Positions 23,128-32,124 of a DNA stretch of 46,546 bases are shown one piece after another. The stretch is from contig JAPLXV010000020.1 in NCBI GenBank assembly GCA_026395895.1, forward strand, positions 1 through 46,546. Reading direction: 5' to 3'. Made by a program: the position numbers and the translations under genes. The stretch's first letter is position 1, and every line of letters starts with the position of its first letter. Source of the stretch: Candidatus Nomurabacteria bacterium. Lineage in GTDB: Bacteria > Patescibacteriota > Minisyncoccia > Phycocordibacterales > UBA9973. A model generated the notes under the pieces. It made no database searches. It saw only the letters and a list, made by a program, of their open reading frames with translations, and was not told where the DNA came from.

Positions 23128-23505
23128 ATGAGAAGTTTTCAAAAAAGTGAAAAATTAAAACATGTAATGCAATCAAAGCTTTTTTTGATATTTCTGGGGA
23201 TTGTGATACTTGTTTTTGTTTTCAGTGTATTTAGTTTTTGGGGAAAGATGGAAGAAACTAGTAAAAACAAAAAAATAGCAGAAGATAAAATCGCGGAATT
23301 GGAAAAATCAAAAGAAAAACTTAACTCTGATATTGCTAATTTAAAAACAGAAAAAGGAGTAGAAGAAAATATTAGAAACAAATTTGGTTTGGCCAAAGAA
23401 GGGGAGAATATGATTCTAGTAGTAGATGATAAAAGTTCATCGGAAGTTCCTAAAAATACTGATTCCGGAGGCTTTTTTTCTTGGTTAAAGAATTTGCTCC
23501 AATAA
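23128..23505 (+). CDS. Septum formation initiator family protein (FtsB/DivIC-like)
   Basis: A 125-residue single-pass membrane protein. Cytoplasmic basic residues lead into a transmembrane helix (about 18-40), followed by a coiled coil (about 43-80, NKKIAEDKIAELEKSKEKL) and a short conserved segment, VEENIRNKFGLAKEGE, matching the FtsB/DivIC family motif before a Ser-rich tail ending WLKNLLQ. Members of this family bridge FtsL and FtsQ/DivIB in the division machinery. The tail beyond the motif is longer than in E. coli FtsB. The next gene has its own promoter in the 22-base gap. Confidence 0.75.
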   Translation: MRSFQKSEKLKHVMQSKLFLIFLGIVILVFVFSVFSFWGKMEETSKNKKIAEDKIAELEKSKEKLNSDIANLKTEKGVEENIRNKFGLAKEGENMILVVDDKSSSEVPKNTDSGGFFSWLKNLLQ

Positions 23506-23515
23506 AGCCTTATGC

Positions 23516-23521
23516 TATAAT
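23516..23521 (+). promoter_or_regulatory. Extended -10 promoter for dehydrogenase gene, leaderless
   Basis: TATGCTATAAT, with the last base 6 bases before the ATG at 23528; a TTGCTC at 23494-23499 could be a weak -35. Confidence 0.65.
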
Positions 23522-23527
23522 TAAAGT

Positions 23528-24535
23528 ATGAAAATAGCATTTTTCGAATCGCCAGCAGTTGATAAAAATATTATTGAACAATCACTTGGCGACATGGAAG
23601 TCTCTTTTTATGATCAAAAATTAGACAAAGATAGTATAAATAAAGCAAAAGAAGCTGACATTGTTTCTATTTTTATTGATTCAGTAATCAGTAAGGATAT
23701 TATTGACTCATTGCCTAATCTAAAATTTATTGCCACTCGCTCAACCGGCTTTGAACATATTGACCTTCCATACTGCGCACAAAAAGGAATATCGATTTCT
23801 TATGTGCCTTCCTATGGGGATCACACGGTTGCCGAAATTGCTTTTGGATTTATATTGAATCTTTCTAGAAATATTTTAAAAGCTAATAATCACATAAGAG
23901 AAACGTCGGATTTTAATCTTTCTTCCTCATTCCGCGGTTTTGATTTGAACAATAAAACAATTGGCGTTGTCGGTACCGGACGAATCGGAAGAAATGTCAT
24001 TAAAATTGCCAAAGGTTTTAATATGAATGTTATTGCCTGTGACTTTCATCCAGATTTAGAATTTGCCAAAATAAACAATTTTGAATATAAAAATTTTGAA
24101 GAAGTTATTAAAGAAGCAGATATCATATCTTTGCATGTTCCGTTTACAAAAGAAAATAATCATATGGTAAACAAAGATGTTATTTCTAAAATGAAAAAAG
24201 GCGTTTTACTTATAAACACTGCCAGAGGATCTTTAGTTGATACTGAGGCATTGATTTGGGGAATTAAAGAAGGAATCATCGGTGGCGCTGGGCTCGATGT
24301 TTTGGAAGAAGAGAGGGAATTAAAGATTGAAAATGAACTTTTCAATTCTAATAGTTCAAAAGATATTGATTATAAAATGTTAGAAGAAGACCATCTGTTA
24401 ATGAGTATGCCGAATGTCATTATTACTCCTCATATTGGTTTTTATACAAAAGAAGCTGAAGCAGAAATTATAAAAACAACTATAGAAAATATAAAAGGAT
24501 TTGTTAATAGTCATCCACAGAATTTAGTAAAATAA
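23528..24535 (+). CDS. D-isomer-specific 2-hydroxyacid dehydrogenase
   Basis: A 335-residue NAD-dependent dehydrogenase of the D-lactate / glycerate / phosphoglycerate dehydrogenase family. The Rossmann motif is VVGTGRIGRNVIKIA, followed by an aspartate (ACDFHPD) that selects NAD over NADP. The catalytic Arg lies in NTARGSLVDTEAL, with the Glu following and the His in ITPHIGFYTKEA. The domain arrangement is most like D-lactate dehydrogenase. Directly coupled (1-base gap) to a glycerate 2-kinase gene, so a role in interconverting hydroxypyruvate and D-glycerate is an alternative to pyruvate/D-lactate. The sequence alone does not decide. Confidence 0.8.
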   Translation: MKIAFFESPAVDKNIIEQSLGDMEVSFYDQKLDKDSINKAKEADIVSIFIDSVISKDIIDSLPNLKFIATRSTGFEHIDLPYCAQKGISISYVPSYGDHTVAEIAFGFILNLSRNILKANNHIRETSDFNLSSSFRGFDLNNKTIGVVGTGRIGRNVIKIAKGFNMNVIACDFHPDLEFAKINNFEYKNFEEVIKEADIISLHVPFTKENNHMVNKDVISKMKKGVLLINTARGSLVDTEALIWGIKEGIIGGAGLDVLEEERELKIENELFNSNSSKDIDYKMLEEDHLLMSMPNVIITPHIGFYTKEAEAEIIKTTIENIKGFVNSHPQNLVK

Positions 24536-24536
24536 T

Positions 24537-25817
24537 ATGACTGTGCACTCTATAAAAAATTTTGATGAATTGGCAACGACTCCAAATCGTAAGATGGCTT
24601 TAGAAATAATAGAGACTGGACTTGAGGCTATTAACACAGAGAAAGTTATCGAAGATTCAATATCTTTAGTGGGAAGTGCTTTGTTTATAAAGGGAAAAAG
24701 TTTTAATCTTACGAAGTTCAAAAAAATAAAAGTTGTTGGTTTTGGAAAATCATCTCCTGACGCAGCTTTAGCCTTGGAGAAAATTTTAGGAAAGAGAATT
24801 AGTGGGGGAGCTGTTATTGGACTTCAAAAAGTGCCGACAGAATATATTGAATCTTTTATCGGTACGCATCCGAGACCGTCAGAAACGAATATTGAGGCTG
24901 GAAAAAAAATCTATGAAATAATAAATGAATCAAATGAGGACGATTTGATTATTGTGTTGGTTTCTGGTGGTGGTTCTGCTCTTCTTTGTTATCCGGAAAG
25001 CGAATATACGGAAGGCGCCAGACTTTACGATGAGTTTTTAGAATGTGGAAAAACAACCATAGAGATGAATATAGTAAGAAATCATTTGTCTCTCTTGAAA
25101 GGTGGCGGATTGGCAAAATTGGCTTATCCAGCCACGGTTATTGGGCTTGTTTTTTCTGATGTGCCAGGAGATCATTTTGAATATGTTGCTTCTGGATCAA
25201 CTTATAAAGATAAAACTACTATAGGCGATGCTAAACAAATTATTAAAAATAATAATTTAGGAAAATTCGATTTGATTGAGACACCCAAAGAAGATAAATA
25301 CTTTGAAAATGTTTGTAATTTTATTCTTGTTTCAAATAAAACGGCCGTGAAAGCAATGGAGAAAAAAGCGGAAGAATTTGGATTAGAGGCCAATATTATT
25401 TCGACAGAATTATATGATGAAACGAACCGAGCGCTTGATAAAATATTTGCAGCCAAAAAGGATAATTTTGTAATTTTAGCCGCCGGTGAGCCTCGTATTG
25501 TGGTTAAAAAAGGGGGAGGTAAGGGCGGGAGGAATTTGCATATGGGATTAGAAGTTTTGAAAAATAAAATGATAGAGGCGAATAGTGATTCTGTTTTTAT
25601 ATCGTTTGCATCCGACGGGATGGATAATAGTGATGCGGCGGGAGCTATTGTAGATAAAAAGACAATAGAAAAAGTAGAAAAATTAAATTTAAATATAAGT
25701 GATTATTTACAACGTTTTGATTCATATAATTTTTTCCAAAAATCTGGTGACATAATTATGACTGGCGCAACCGGCGCCAATGTTTCGGACTTAATGATTT
25801 TACTAAGTAAGAAGTAA
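24537..25817 (+). CDS. Glycerate 2-kinase (DUF4147/MOFRL family)
   Basis: A 426-residue enzyme of the GckA type, which phosphorylates D-glycerate to 2-phosphoglycerate using ATP. The N-terminal DUF4147 domain has KVVGFGKSSPDAALALEK, a GTHPRPSETN loop and the glycine-rich VLVSGGGSALLCYPE. The C-terminal MOFRL domain contains LAAGEPRIVVKKGGGKGGRN and the DGMDNSDAAGAIVD segment. The product is the substrate of enolase, encoded 1 kb downstream, so glycerate could enter lower glycolysis here. It starts one base after the dehydrogenase stop. Confidence 0.82.
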   Translation: MTVHSIKNFDELATTPNRKMALEIIETGLEAINTEKVIEDSISLVGSALFIKGKSFNLTKFKKIKVVGFGKSSPDAALALEKILGKRISGGAVIGLQKVPTEYIESFIGTHPRPSETNIEAGKKIYEIINESNEDDLIIVLVSGGGSALLCYPESEYTEGARLYDEFLECGKTTIEMNIVRNHLSLLKGGGLAKLAYPATVIGLVFSDVPGDHFEYVASGSTYKDKTTIGDAKQIIKNNNLGKFDLIETPKEDKYFENVCNFILVSNKTAVKAMEKKAEEFGLEANIISTELYDETNRALDKIFAAKKDNFVILAAGEPRIVVKKGGGKGGRNLHMGLEVLKNKMIEANSDSVFISFASDGMDNSDAAGAIVDKKTIEKVEKLNLNISDYLQRFDSYNFFQKSGDIIMTGATGANVSDLMILLSKK

Positions 25818-25823
25818 AAAACA

Positions 25824-26687
25824 ATGAGCAAATCTTTCTTTTTTGTTGATGATAGTGGTTCAAAAGAGTGGGAAACACCTTATGCTTTTGAATTTACAAA
25901 AAAGCCACCGATTAGAAATGAAGATAATTTAAAATTTTGGCGAGGGAATTACTTTGTTCTTGCTGGTATATATGTTTCTACTGATTCAATCGCAATAATA
26001 AATCCAGAAATAAATATTCTAAAAAAGAATTTTTTTGGAACAAAATATGTAGAAATTAAGTCAGAATGGTTAAGAAATCCACACAAAAGAAGAAAAAAAT
26101 ATCTTGAACCATATAGTAAAACTGAAGAAGAACTTAAAAAATTTGTCGAAGAGAAATGGTATGGTTTATTTGGAAAATATAAAAATGAAATTCAAATACA
26201 GGCATTTGTTTTAGATAAACGTTTTTATAGCAAAAAGAGAGAAAAAGAAACTCCATTACAAGAACTTATACAAGTTTTATTTGATCGAGTTGAACTTCAT
26301 CCAAACTGTGATTGCGAAATTGTTTTTGATCAAATGGATGCAAATATTAAATCACAAAAACATAATCAAGGAGTTATTTTAAAAATTTCTAAAAAAGAAT
26401 TAGACCTAAGATCTTTCTATAAAAAATATTCTCATACTGACATTCGTTTTGAAGATTCTATTAATTCAAATTTTTTACAAGTTGCTGATACTGTCGCTTA
26501 TAATGTATTTCGTCAGTTTGTTCAACACGGAGATAGTTGGGAAGGTTCAGATGGAGATACTTTAAAAGAGTATTCCTTTTTTTCAAAAATTATTCCTAAT
26601 TTTTATCATAAAAATAAGAGAATAGCAGGATATGGAATTATTAAAATTCCAGACACAAAGAAAATAAGATGGAGTCGTAAAGAATAA
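25824..26687 (+). CDS. DUF3800 domain protein
   Basis: A 287-residue protein with the DUF3800 pattern: FFFVDDSGS at the N-terminus (acidic D9-D10), IVFDQMDANIKS in the middle and the C-terminal SNFLQVADTVAYNVFRQFV helix, consistent with an RNase-H-like fold with conserved acidic residues. DUF3800 proteins are scattered by horizontal transfer and some sit near defence genes, but their biochemical role is not established. It begins 6 bases after the glycerate kinase gene and is probably on the same transcript. It may be a cargo gene in an otherwise metabolic cluster. Confidence 0.7.
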   Translation: MSKSFFFVDDSGSKEWETPYAFEFTKKPPIRNEDNLKFWRGNYFVLAGIYVSTDSIAIINPEINILKKNFFGTKYVEIKSEWLRNPHKRRKKYLEPYSKTEEELKKFVEEKWYGLFGKYKNEIQIQAFVLDKRFYSKKREKETPLQELIQVLFDRVELHPNCDCEIVFDQMDANIKSQKHNQGVILKISKKELDLRSFYKKYSHTDIRFEDSINSNFLQVADTVAYNVFRQFVQHGDSWEGSDGDTLKEYSFFSKIIPNFYHKNKRIAGYGIIKIPDTKKIRWSRKE

Positions 26688-26866
26688 AAAACAAAAAATC
26701 CCCACAATTTGTGAGGTTCTTTTGTGGTCAGTTCCTTTCGGTCCCATCATTCGCTGAGAGGATGGCTAGATGTTTAATCAACCGACCGAGTACATTATAT
26801 CAAAATGTCCGACAAAAAGTCAATAGTTATCCACAGGTAAAAAATGTGTTAAAATATAAGGATAGT
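26688..26866 (+). other. 179-base gap before enolase, possibly structured leader
   Basis: No convincing gene. Short complementary pairs (TCGGT...ACCGA; CCATC...GATGG) suggest folding of a leader RNA. It ends with TAAAAT at 26850-26855 and AAGGAT before the enolase ATG, so transcription may also begin close to the gene. Confidence 0.35.
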
Positions 26867-28084
26867 ATGGATAATAAAATCACAAAAATAATAGCTGAAG
26901 AGGTAAAAGATTCACGAGGAAATCCGACTATTAAAGTGACAGTTTTTTCAAATGACAAATTTGATAGTTTTTCTGTACCGTCTGGAGCTTCTACGGGTAC
27001 AAATGAAGCGCATGAATTGAGAGATAAGGACGGTAAAGGTGTAAAAAAAGCAATTGAAAATGTAGATAATATAATTGCTCCGGCACTGGTTGGCCAAAAT
27101 GTTTTGAATCAAGAAGAAATTGATAGAATTATAATTAAACTAGACGGAACCAAAAATAAAGATAATTTAGGTGGCAATGCCATGATTGGCGTAAGTATCG
27201 CTTGTGCTAAAGTAGGAGCAAAAGTTTCTAGCCTAGAAACTTTTGAATATTTAAGAGAACTGAAAGAAATAAAACCATCTAGAAAAGTCCCATATCTTTA
27301 TATGAATTTAATAAATGGGGGTAAGCACGCGAAAGATGATTTGGCTTTTCAGGAATACCATATTGTGCCAGATATTGATTATGTAAATGAAGCGGTTGAA
27401 ATTGGAATTAAAATACAAAATACTTTGAAAGAAATGATAATGAAAGAATTGGGAGAAGAATCTGTTGTTTTGGGAGACGAGGGAGGATTTGCGCCACAAA
27501 TAAGTGATATAAGAAAACCACTTGAATATTTAAGTAGAGCAATCAAAGAAAATGGGTTAAAGGGGAAAGTACGATTGGCTCTGGATGTAGCTGCGTCGTC
27601 TTTTTATGATAACGAAGAATATAAGGTTGATGGGAAAAATATTTCAAAAGAAGAATTAATGAAAATTTATAGTGATTTGATAGTTGAATTTGATTTGCTT
27701 TCTATTGAAGATCCGTTTGATGAAGAAGATTTTGCTAGTTTTAGAAAATTGAAAGAGAATAATAAAGGTCTTTTGGTGGTTGGGGATGATTTGACTGTTA
27801 CAAATTCGTTGCTTCTTGAAAAAGCCATAGCAGAAAAAAGTATCAATGCCATGATTATAAAACCAAATCAAATTGGTACCCTTACCGAAACTCTAGAAAC
27901 TATGCGACTAGCCAGAGAAAATGATATTGAGCTTATTGTAAGTCATAGAAGCGGGGAGACAGATGATGATTTTATTGCCGATTTAGCCTACGCTTTCGGC
28001 TGTTTCGGCCTAAAATCCGGCGCTCCGTCCAAACCAGAAAGAAAAGTAAAATATGATAGGTTAATTAAAATAAGTGAGAAATAA
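26867..28084 (+). CDS. eno: Enolase
   Basis: A 405-residue enolase, which dehydrates 2-phosphoglycerate to phosphoenolpyruvate. The family signatures are VPSGASTGTNEAHELRD, NLINGGKHA, the catalytic Glu region LGDEGGFAP, Mg ligands in ALDVAAS, SIEDPFDEED and VVGDDLTVTN, the catalytic lysine in MIIKPNQIGT and the SHRSGETDD loop. I start it at the ATG at 26867, preceded by AAGGAT and matching the usual MDNKITKIIAEEV start; the longer open frame upstream lacks family similarity. It is about 25 residues shorter than the E. coli enzyme. The location between glycerate kinase and PEP synthase fits a lower-glycolysis cluster. Confidence 0.92.
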   Translation: MDNKITKIIAEEVKDSRGNPTIKVTVFSNDKFDSFSVPSGASTGTNEAHELRDKDGKGVKKAIENVDNIIAPALVGQNVLNQEEIDRIIIKLDGTKNKDNLGGNAMIGVSIACAKVGAKVSSLETFEYLRELKEIKPSRKVPYLYMNLINGGKHAKDDLAFQEYHIVPDIDYVNEAVEIGIKIQNTLKEMIMKELGEESVVLGDEGGFAPQISDIRKPLEYLSRAIKENGLKGKVRLALDVAASSFYDNEEYKVDGKNISKEELMKIYSDLIVEFDLLSIEDPFDEEDFASFRKLKENNKGLLVVGDDLTVTNSLLLEKAIAEKSINAMIIKPNQIGTLTETLETMRLARENDIELIVSHRSGETDDDFIADLAYAFGCFGLKSGAPSKPERKVKYDRLIKISEK

Positions 28085-28089
28085 ATTTT

Positions 28090-28560
28090 ATGGAAATAAA
28101 CCAAGAATCTTTTATAAAAATAAAAGAGAGAGCTGAAAAGTTATATTTAAATAAAAAAGAAATTTATTGTCCGTATTTTCAAAAGAAAGTTATTTTAAAC
28201 TCAGATGGCTTTCATCATTTGCAGTTTTCAAGTCGTAGAGAAAGGAATAAAAATGAACAATTTTTTAAATTTCGTCTTTTGCAATCAGCGTTAGAAATAA
28301 TAGGAAAATCTGGGACTATTCAAGAATACAGGAAAATATTAATGCCGATTGGTAAAAAATCAAAACAAGATGGTTTTGTTAAAATGAAAGAAGTTGAATT
28401 TTGGGGACTGGTTGCTATAGTTGGTGAAAGATCAAAGAAGATAAAAGCCATATTAAGAAGAGTTGGTGATGGGAATATTACTTTTTGGAGTGTTATGCCT
28501 TATTCAAAAATAAAGAATGGTGAACAGAAAATATTTACAGAGGGGATTGAAGAAGATTAA
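28090..28560 (+). CDS. Hypothetical protein, possible BECR-fold nuclease-like
   Basis: A 156-residue protein. It has HHLQFSSRRERNKNEQFFKFRLLQSALEII near the N-terminus and ends in hydrophobic strands (FWGLVAIVGE, KKIKAILRRVGDGNITFWSVMPY). The order of a conserved His and Arg, a helix, then paired strands recalls the Barnase/EndoU/RelE-like toxin fold, but this is only a resemblance and no family is confidently recognised. It starts 5 bases after enolase and ends just before a terminator hairpin, so it is probably the last gene of that transcript. Confidence 0.5.
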   Translation: MEINQESFIKIKERAEKLYLNKKEIYCPYFQKKVILNSDGFHHLQFSSRRERNKNEQFFKFRLLQSALEIIGKSGTIQEYRKILMPIGKKSKQDGFVKMKEVEFWGLVAIVGERSKKIKAILRRVGDGNITFWSVMPYSKIKNGEQKIFTEGIEED

Positions 28561-28568
28561 AATAAAAA

Positions 28569-28590
28569 ACGCCTCAAATGAGGTGTTCTT
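28569..28590. terminator. Bidirectional-looking intrinsic terminator
   Basis: ACGCCTCA-AA-TGAGGTGT hairpin followed by TCTT, with A6 on the other side that would be a T tract in the minus direction. Confidence 0.7.
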
Positions 28591-28594
28591 TATT

Positions 28595-28649
28595 ATGCCT
28601 GGCTTCAGCTTAGGAATACCTTAGCTGAACGGGGCTTACGCCCACAGGC
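28595..28649. other. Structured intergenic element of unknown type
   Basis: GCCTG...CAGGC closes a stretch with two internal hairpins: TTCAGCTTAGG-AATA-CCTTAGCTGAA (one mismatch) and GGGC-TTA-CGCCC. The three-stem layout could be a small RNA, a degenerate REPIN-like repeat or both. No known riboswitch core is recognised. Confidence 0.45.
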
Positions 28650-28735
28650 ACACAGAGAATATAGCACAAAAATATGATAAAATCAATAAGTAAAGACAAC
28701 TGTGGATAACTTATAATCATGCTTAGAATAAATTT

Positions 28736-29662
28736 ATGAAACCAATATTGATAACAAGTTATGTGAATCCTGATATAGATGGAATGGCTGGGGTTTTTGC
28801 TTATTCTGAGTTTTTGGAAAAAACTGGGATAAATAATACTATAGGTGTGATGGGAGAGATTCACGATGAAGCTAAATATGTTTTAGATCGTTTTAATTTT
28901 GAATATCCACCAGTTATATTAAATTCAAATAATTTTGAAAAAGTTATACTTATTGATACTTCTGATTTAAATGGGATTGAAGGAAATATTGAATTAGAAA
29001 AAGTTATTGAAATTATTGACCATAGAACGATTCATGAAGCAGATAAATTTCCAAATGCAAAAATTCAAATAGAACTTGTCGGTTCAGTTGCTACTTTAAT
29101 TACGGAGAGATTTATTCAAAAAAATATTGAAATATCTAAAAAATCAGCCATTTTACTTTTAAGTGCCATTATTTCTAACACCTTAAATTTTAAAGGTGGA
29201 GTAACAACTGAACGTGACAAAAAAGCAGCAAAATATCTTACTAAAATAGCGCAGTTGGCTGATAATTTTTGGAAAGAACTTTTTGAAGCTAAATCTGATT
29301 TGTCTGGTAATAAATTGAAAGATAGAATCTTAGGAGACTTAGCTTGGTTTAATATTATAGATAAAAAAGTTGGTATAGCTCAACTCGAGATAATTGGAGT
29401 AAAAAAATTAATTGAAAAGAAACAGGATGAAATTATTGAAATTTTAGAAAATATAAAAAAAGAAATGAATTTTGATTTAATTTTTCTAAATGCGATTGAA
29501 CTTGAAGAATATAAAAACTTTTTTGTAACTAGCGATGATAAAACAAAATATCTTTTAGAAAAAATATTGAATGTTAAATTTGATGGATTTGTGGCTGAGA
29601 AATCAAATTTGATTATGCGTAAACAAATTGTTCCATTATTAAAAGAAGAATTGGAGAAGTAA
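28736..29662 (+). CDS. DHH-family phosphoesterase, inorganic pyrophosphatase-like
   Basis: A 308-residue DHH-DHHA2 protein, the layout of manganese-dependent family II inorganic pyrophosphatases. Metal-ligand motifs are NPDIDG (11-16), DTSD (74-77) and DHR (95-97). The C-terminal DHHA2-like half contains the LDLT-type region KDRILGDLAWFNI and ends RKQIVPLLKEEL. The usual first motif contains a histidine before NPD (GHxNPDxDS); here it reads SYVNPDIDG, so one metal ligand differs and the substrate may too. Pyrophosphate or short phosphodiester hydrolysis is the likely activity. Confidence 0.65.
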   Translation: MKPILITSYVNPDIDGMAGVFAYSEFLEKTGINNTIGVMGEIHDEAKYVLDRFNFEYPPVILNSNNFEKVILIDTSDLNGIEGNIELEKVIEIIDHRTIHEADKFPNAKIQIELVGSVATLITERFIQKNIEISKKSAILLLSAIISNTLNFKGGVTTERDKKAAKYLTKIAQLADNFWKELFEAKSDLSGNKLKDRILGDLAWFNIIDKKVGIAQLEIIGVKKLIEKKQDEIIEILENIKKEMNFDLIFLNAIELEEYKNFFVTSDDKTKYLLEKILNVKFDGFVAEKSNLIMRKQIVPLLKEELEK

Positions 29663-29678
29663 ATTATGTAAATTATGC

Positions 29679-29684
29679 TATAAT
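29679..29684 (+). promoter_or_regulatory. Extended -10 promoter for ppsA, leaderless
   Basis: TATGCTATAAT with TATAAT ending 8 bases before the ATG at 29693. Confidence 0.65.
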
Positions 29685-29692
29685 ATCTATAT

Positions 29693-32113
29693 ATGCCAGA
29701 AGAAAATTTTGTAAAATGGTTTAGCGAAGTGGGGATTGATGATGTTCCATCGGTGGGTGGTAAAAATGCCGCTTTGGGAGAAATGTATTCTAACCTTGTT
29801 CCACTTGGGGTAAATGTGCCAGATGGTTTTGCTCTTACGGCTGACGCTTATCGTCATTTTTTTAAAAAGACTGGTTTAGATGAAGAAATAAAAAAAATTC
29901 TCTCAGACCTTGATACTCGAAATATTAACAATCTTCAAGTTCGTGGTAAAAAAGTTCGGGAGACGATTTTGAAAGCTATCTTACCACAAGATTTGCAAGA
30001 TGTAATTACAAAATCTTACGCAGAGTTAGGAAGAAAATATGGAAAAGATAGTGATGTAGCTGTTCGTTCTTCAGCCACCGCTGAAGATTTACCAGGGGCT
30101 TCATTTGCCGGCCAACAAGAAACTTTTTTGAACGTACATGGAATAGAAAATGTGCTTGTGGCCACAAAAAAATGTATTGCTTCACTTTTTACCGATAGAG
30201 CTATTTCTTATCGAGCGGACAAGGGATTCTCACATTTTGACGCTGCTTTATCTGTCGGTATTCAACGTATGATACGTTCCGACCTTTCTTCTTCAGGTGT
30301 AGCATTTACTATAGATACAGAAACGGGTTTTGATAAAGTTATTTTAATAAATGGCATATATGGTTTAGGTGAATTTATCGTGCAAGGAAAAGTTATTCCG
30401 GATGAATTTATAATTTTTAAACCGACGCTGGAAAATGGCAGTAAAAATCCAATTATTGGTAGAAATATTGGCAAGAAAAATATAAAACTTGTTTATGCTC
30501 AAGAGGGGACGAAACAAGAAAAAGTTTCTTTATTAGATCAACAAAAATTCTGTATCACTAATGAAGAAGCCATAAAACTAGCTAAGTGGTGTTTGCAAAT
30601 TGAAAAATATTTTTCCAAAAAACATAATCGTTATCAGCCGATGGATATTGAATGGGCTAAAGACGGTAAGACAGGTGAATTATATATCGTGCAAGCAAGA
30701 CCGGAGACGGTTATTTCGGGACAAGATAAAAATGTTTTGAGAGAATATAAATTAGAAAAAACAAGCAAAGTATTAGTGAGCGGTATTGCTGTAGGCGCAA
30801 AAATAGGCAGTGGAAAAGTTCGTGTTTTGTCTAGCGCTAAAAATATTTCTGCTTTCAAAAAGGGAGAAGTGTTGGTGACAGAAATCACTGATCCAGACTG
30901 GGAACCAATTATGAAAATCGCTAGTGCTATTGTGACAGACAAGGGTGGACGCACATCTCATGCAGCTATCGTCTCTCGCGAATTGGGTATTCCTTGTATT
31001 GTAGGTTCAAATAATGCCACTAAAGTGCTTAAAAACGGTCAAGAAGTGACAGTAGATTCTTCTTCTGGGCAAGTTGGGGTAGTTTATGAGGGTATCATTC
31101 CATTTAAAATAATAGAACATCGTTTAGATAATATACCTAAAATAGAAACAAAAATTATGGTAAATATCGGTTCTCCGGATGAAGCATTCAAAAATCATTA
31201 CCTTCCGGCTGAAGGAGTTGGTTTAGGAAGGCTAGAATTCATTATTATTTCACATATTCGTCTTCACCCAAATGCTTTAATTAATTATAAAAAACTAAAA
31301 GAAGGTAAAAAGACTCCTTATATACAGAAATTACTTAAAGAAGTTGATAATTTAACACCTCTATATAAAGATAAAACACAATTTTATGTGGATGAACTTG
31401 CTTTAGGAATTGCAAAAATTGGGGCTACATTTTTTCCTAACAAAGTGATTATTCGTTTTTCTGATTTTAAAACAAATGAATATCGCACACTTATTGGTGG
31501 AGAATTGTATGAACCTTATGAAGAAAATCCGATGTTAGGTTGGCGTGGGGCTTCTCGTTATTATGATCTAAAATTCAAAGAAGCTTTTGGTCTTGAATGC
31601 AAGGCTATGAAAATTGTGCGAGAAAATATGGGGCTGACAAATGTTATTCCGATGATTCCATTTTGTCGAACTCCTGAAGAAGGGAAGAGAGTGATAGAAG
31701 TAATGAAAGAATATGGTTTAGACAGAGAAAAAGATAAAACACTCAAAGTCTATGTAATGTGCGAAATTCCTTCCAACATTCTTTTAGCCGATGAATTTTT
31801 AGATATTTTTGATGGTATGTCAATCGGGTCAAATGATTTAACTCAGCTTACTTTAGGACTGGATCGCGACTCTGGAATAGTTACTCATATCGCAAATGAA
31901 AATAATCCAGCCGTAAAAAAACTGGTAGCTGAAATTATTCATAAATGTAAAGATAAAAATAAATATATAGGAATTTGTGGACAAGCGCCGTCGGATTATC
32001 CAGAGTTTGCGCAATTTCTAGTAGATGAAGGAATAGAAAGCATGTCCCTTAATCCCGACACGGTTATTAAAATTATTATGTCACTTGCCGAGAACAGTAA
32101 TAAAAAAGTATAA
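29693..32113 (+). CDS. ppsA: Phosphoenolpyruvate synthase
   Basis: An 806-residue enzyme that interconverts pyruvate, ATP and water with PEP, AMP and phosphate. The N-terminal ATP-binding domain has VGGKNAALGEMY, SVRSSATAEDLP-like AVRSSATAEDLPGASFAGQQ and a long nucleotide site. The swivelling domain carries the phosphohistidine in GGRTSHAAIVSRELG (H423), and the C-terminal PEP/pyruvate barrel has IGSNDLTQLTLGLDRDS and the catalytic cysteine in GICGQAPSD (C762). In small fermentative genomes the enzyme can run toward pyruvate and ATP. It has its own promoter. With enolase and the dehydrogenase it completes a 2-phosphoglycerate to pyruvate/lactate route. Confidence 0.92.
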   Translation: MPEENFVKWFSEVGIDDVPSVGGKNAALGEMYSNLVPLGVNVPDGFALTADAYRHFFKKTGLDEEIKKILSDLDTRNINNLQVRGKKVRETILKAILPQDLQDVITKSYAELGRKYGKDSDVAVRSSATAEDLPGASFAGQQETFLNVHGIENVLVATKKCIASLFTDRAISYRADKGFSHFDAALSVGIQRMIRSDLSSSGVAFTIDTETGFDKVILINGIYGLGEFIVQGKVIPDEFIIFKPTLENGSKNPIIGRNIGKKNIKLVYAQEGTKQEKVSLLDQQKFCITNEEAIKLAKWCLQIEKYFSKKHNRYQPMDIEWAKDGKTGELYIVQARPETVISGQDKNVLREYKLEKTSKVLVSGIAVGAKIGSGKVRVLSSAKNISAFKKGEVLVTEITDPDWEPIMKIASAIVTDKGGRTSHAAIVSRELGIPCIVGSNNATKVLKNGQEVTVDSSSGQVGVVYEGIIPFKIIEHRLDNIPKIETKIMVNIGSPDEAFKNHYLPAEGVGLGRLEFIIISHIRLHPNALINYKKLKEGKKTPYIQKLLKEVDNLTPLYKDKTQFYVDELALGIAKIGATFFPNKVIIRFSDFKTNEYRTLIGGELYEPYEENPMLGWRGASRYYDLKFKEAFGLECKAMKIVRENMGLTNVIPMIPFCRTPEEGKRVIEVMKEYGLDREKDKTLKVYVMCEIPSNILLADEFLDIFDGMSIGSNDLTQLTLGLDRDSGIVTHIANENNPAVKKLVAEIIHKCKDKNKYIGICGQAPSDYPEFAQFLVDEGIESMSLNPDTVIKIIMSLAENSNKKV

Positions 32114-32124
32114 TAGACGTCTAT

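Noticed and set aside
28595-28649. tRNA or hammerhead ribozyme
   Set aside because: No T-loop or anticodon arm of proper size, and no CUGANGA/GAAA core.
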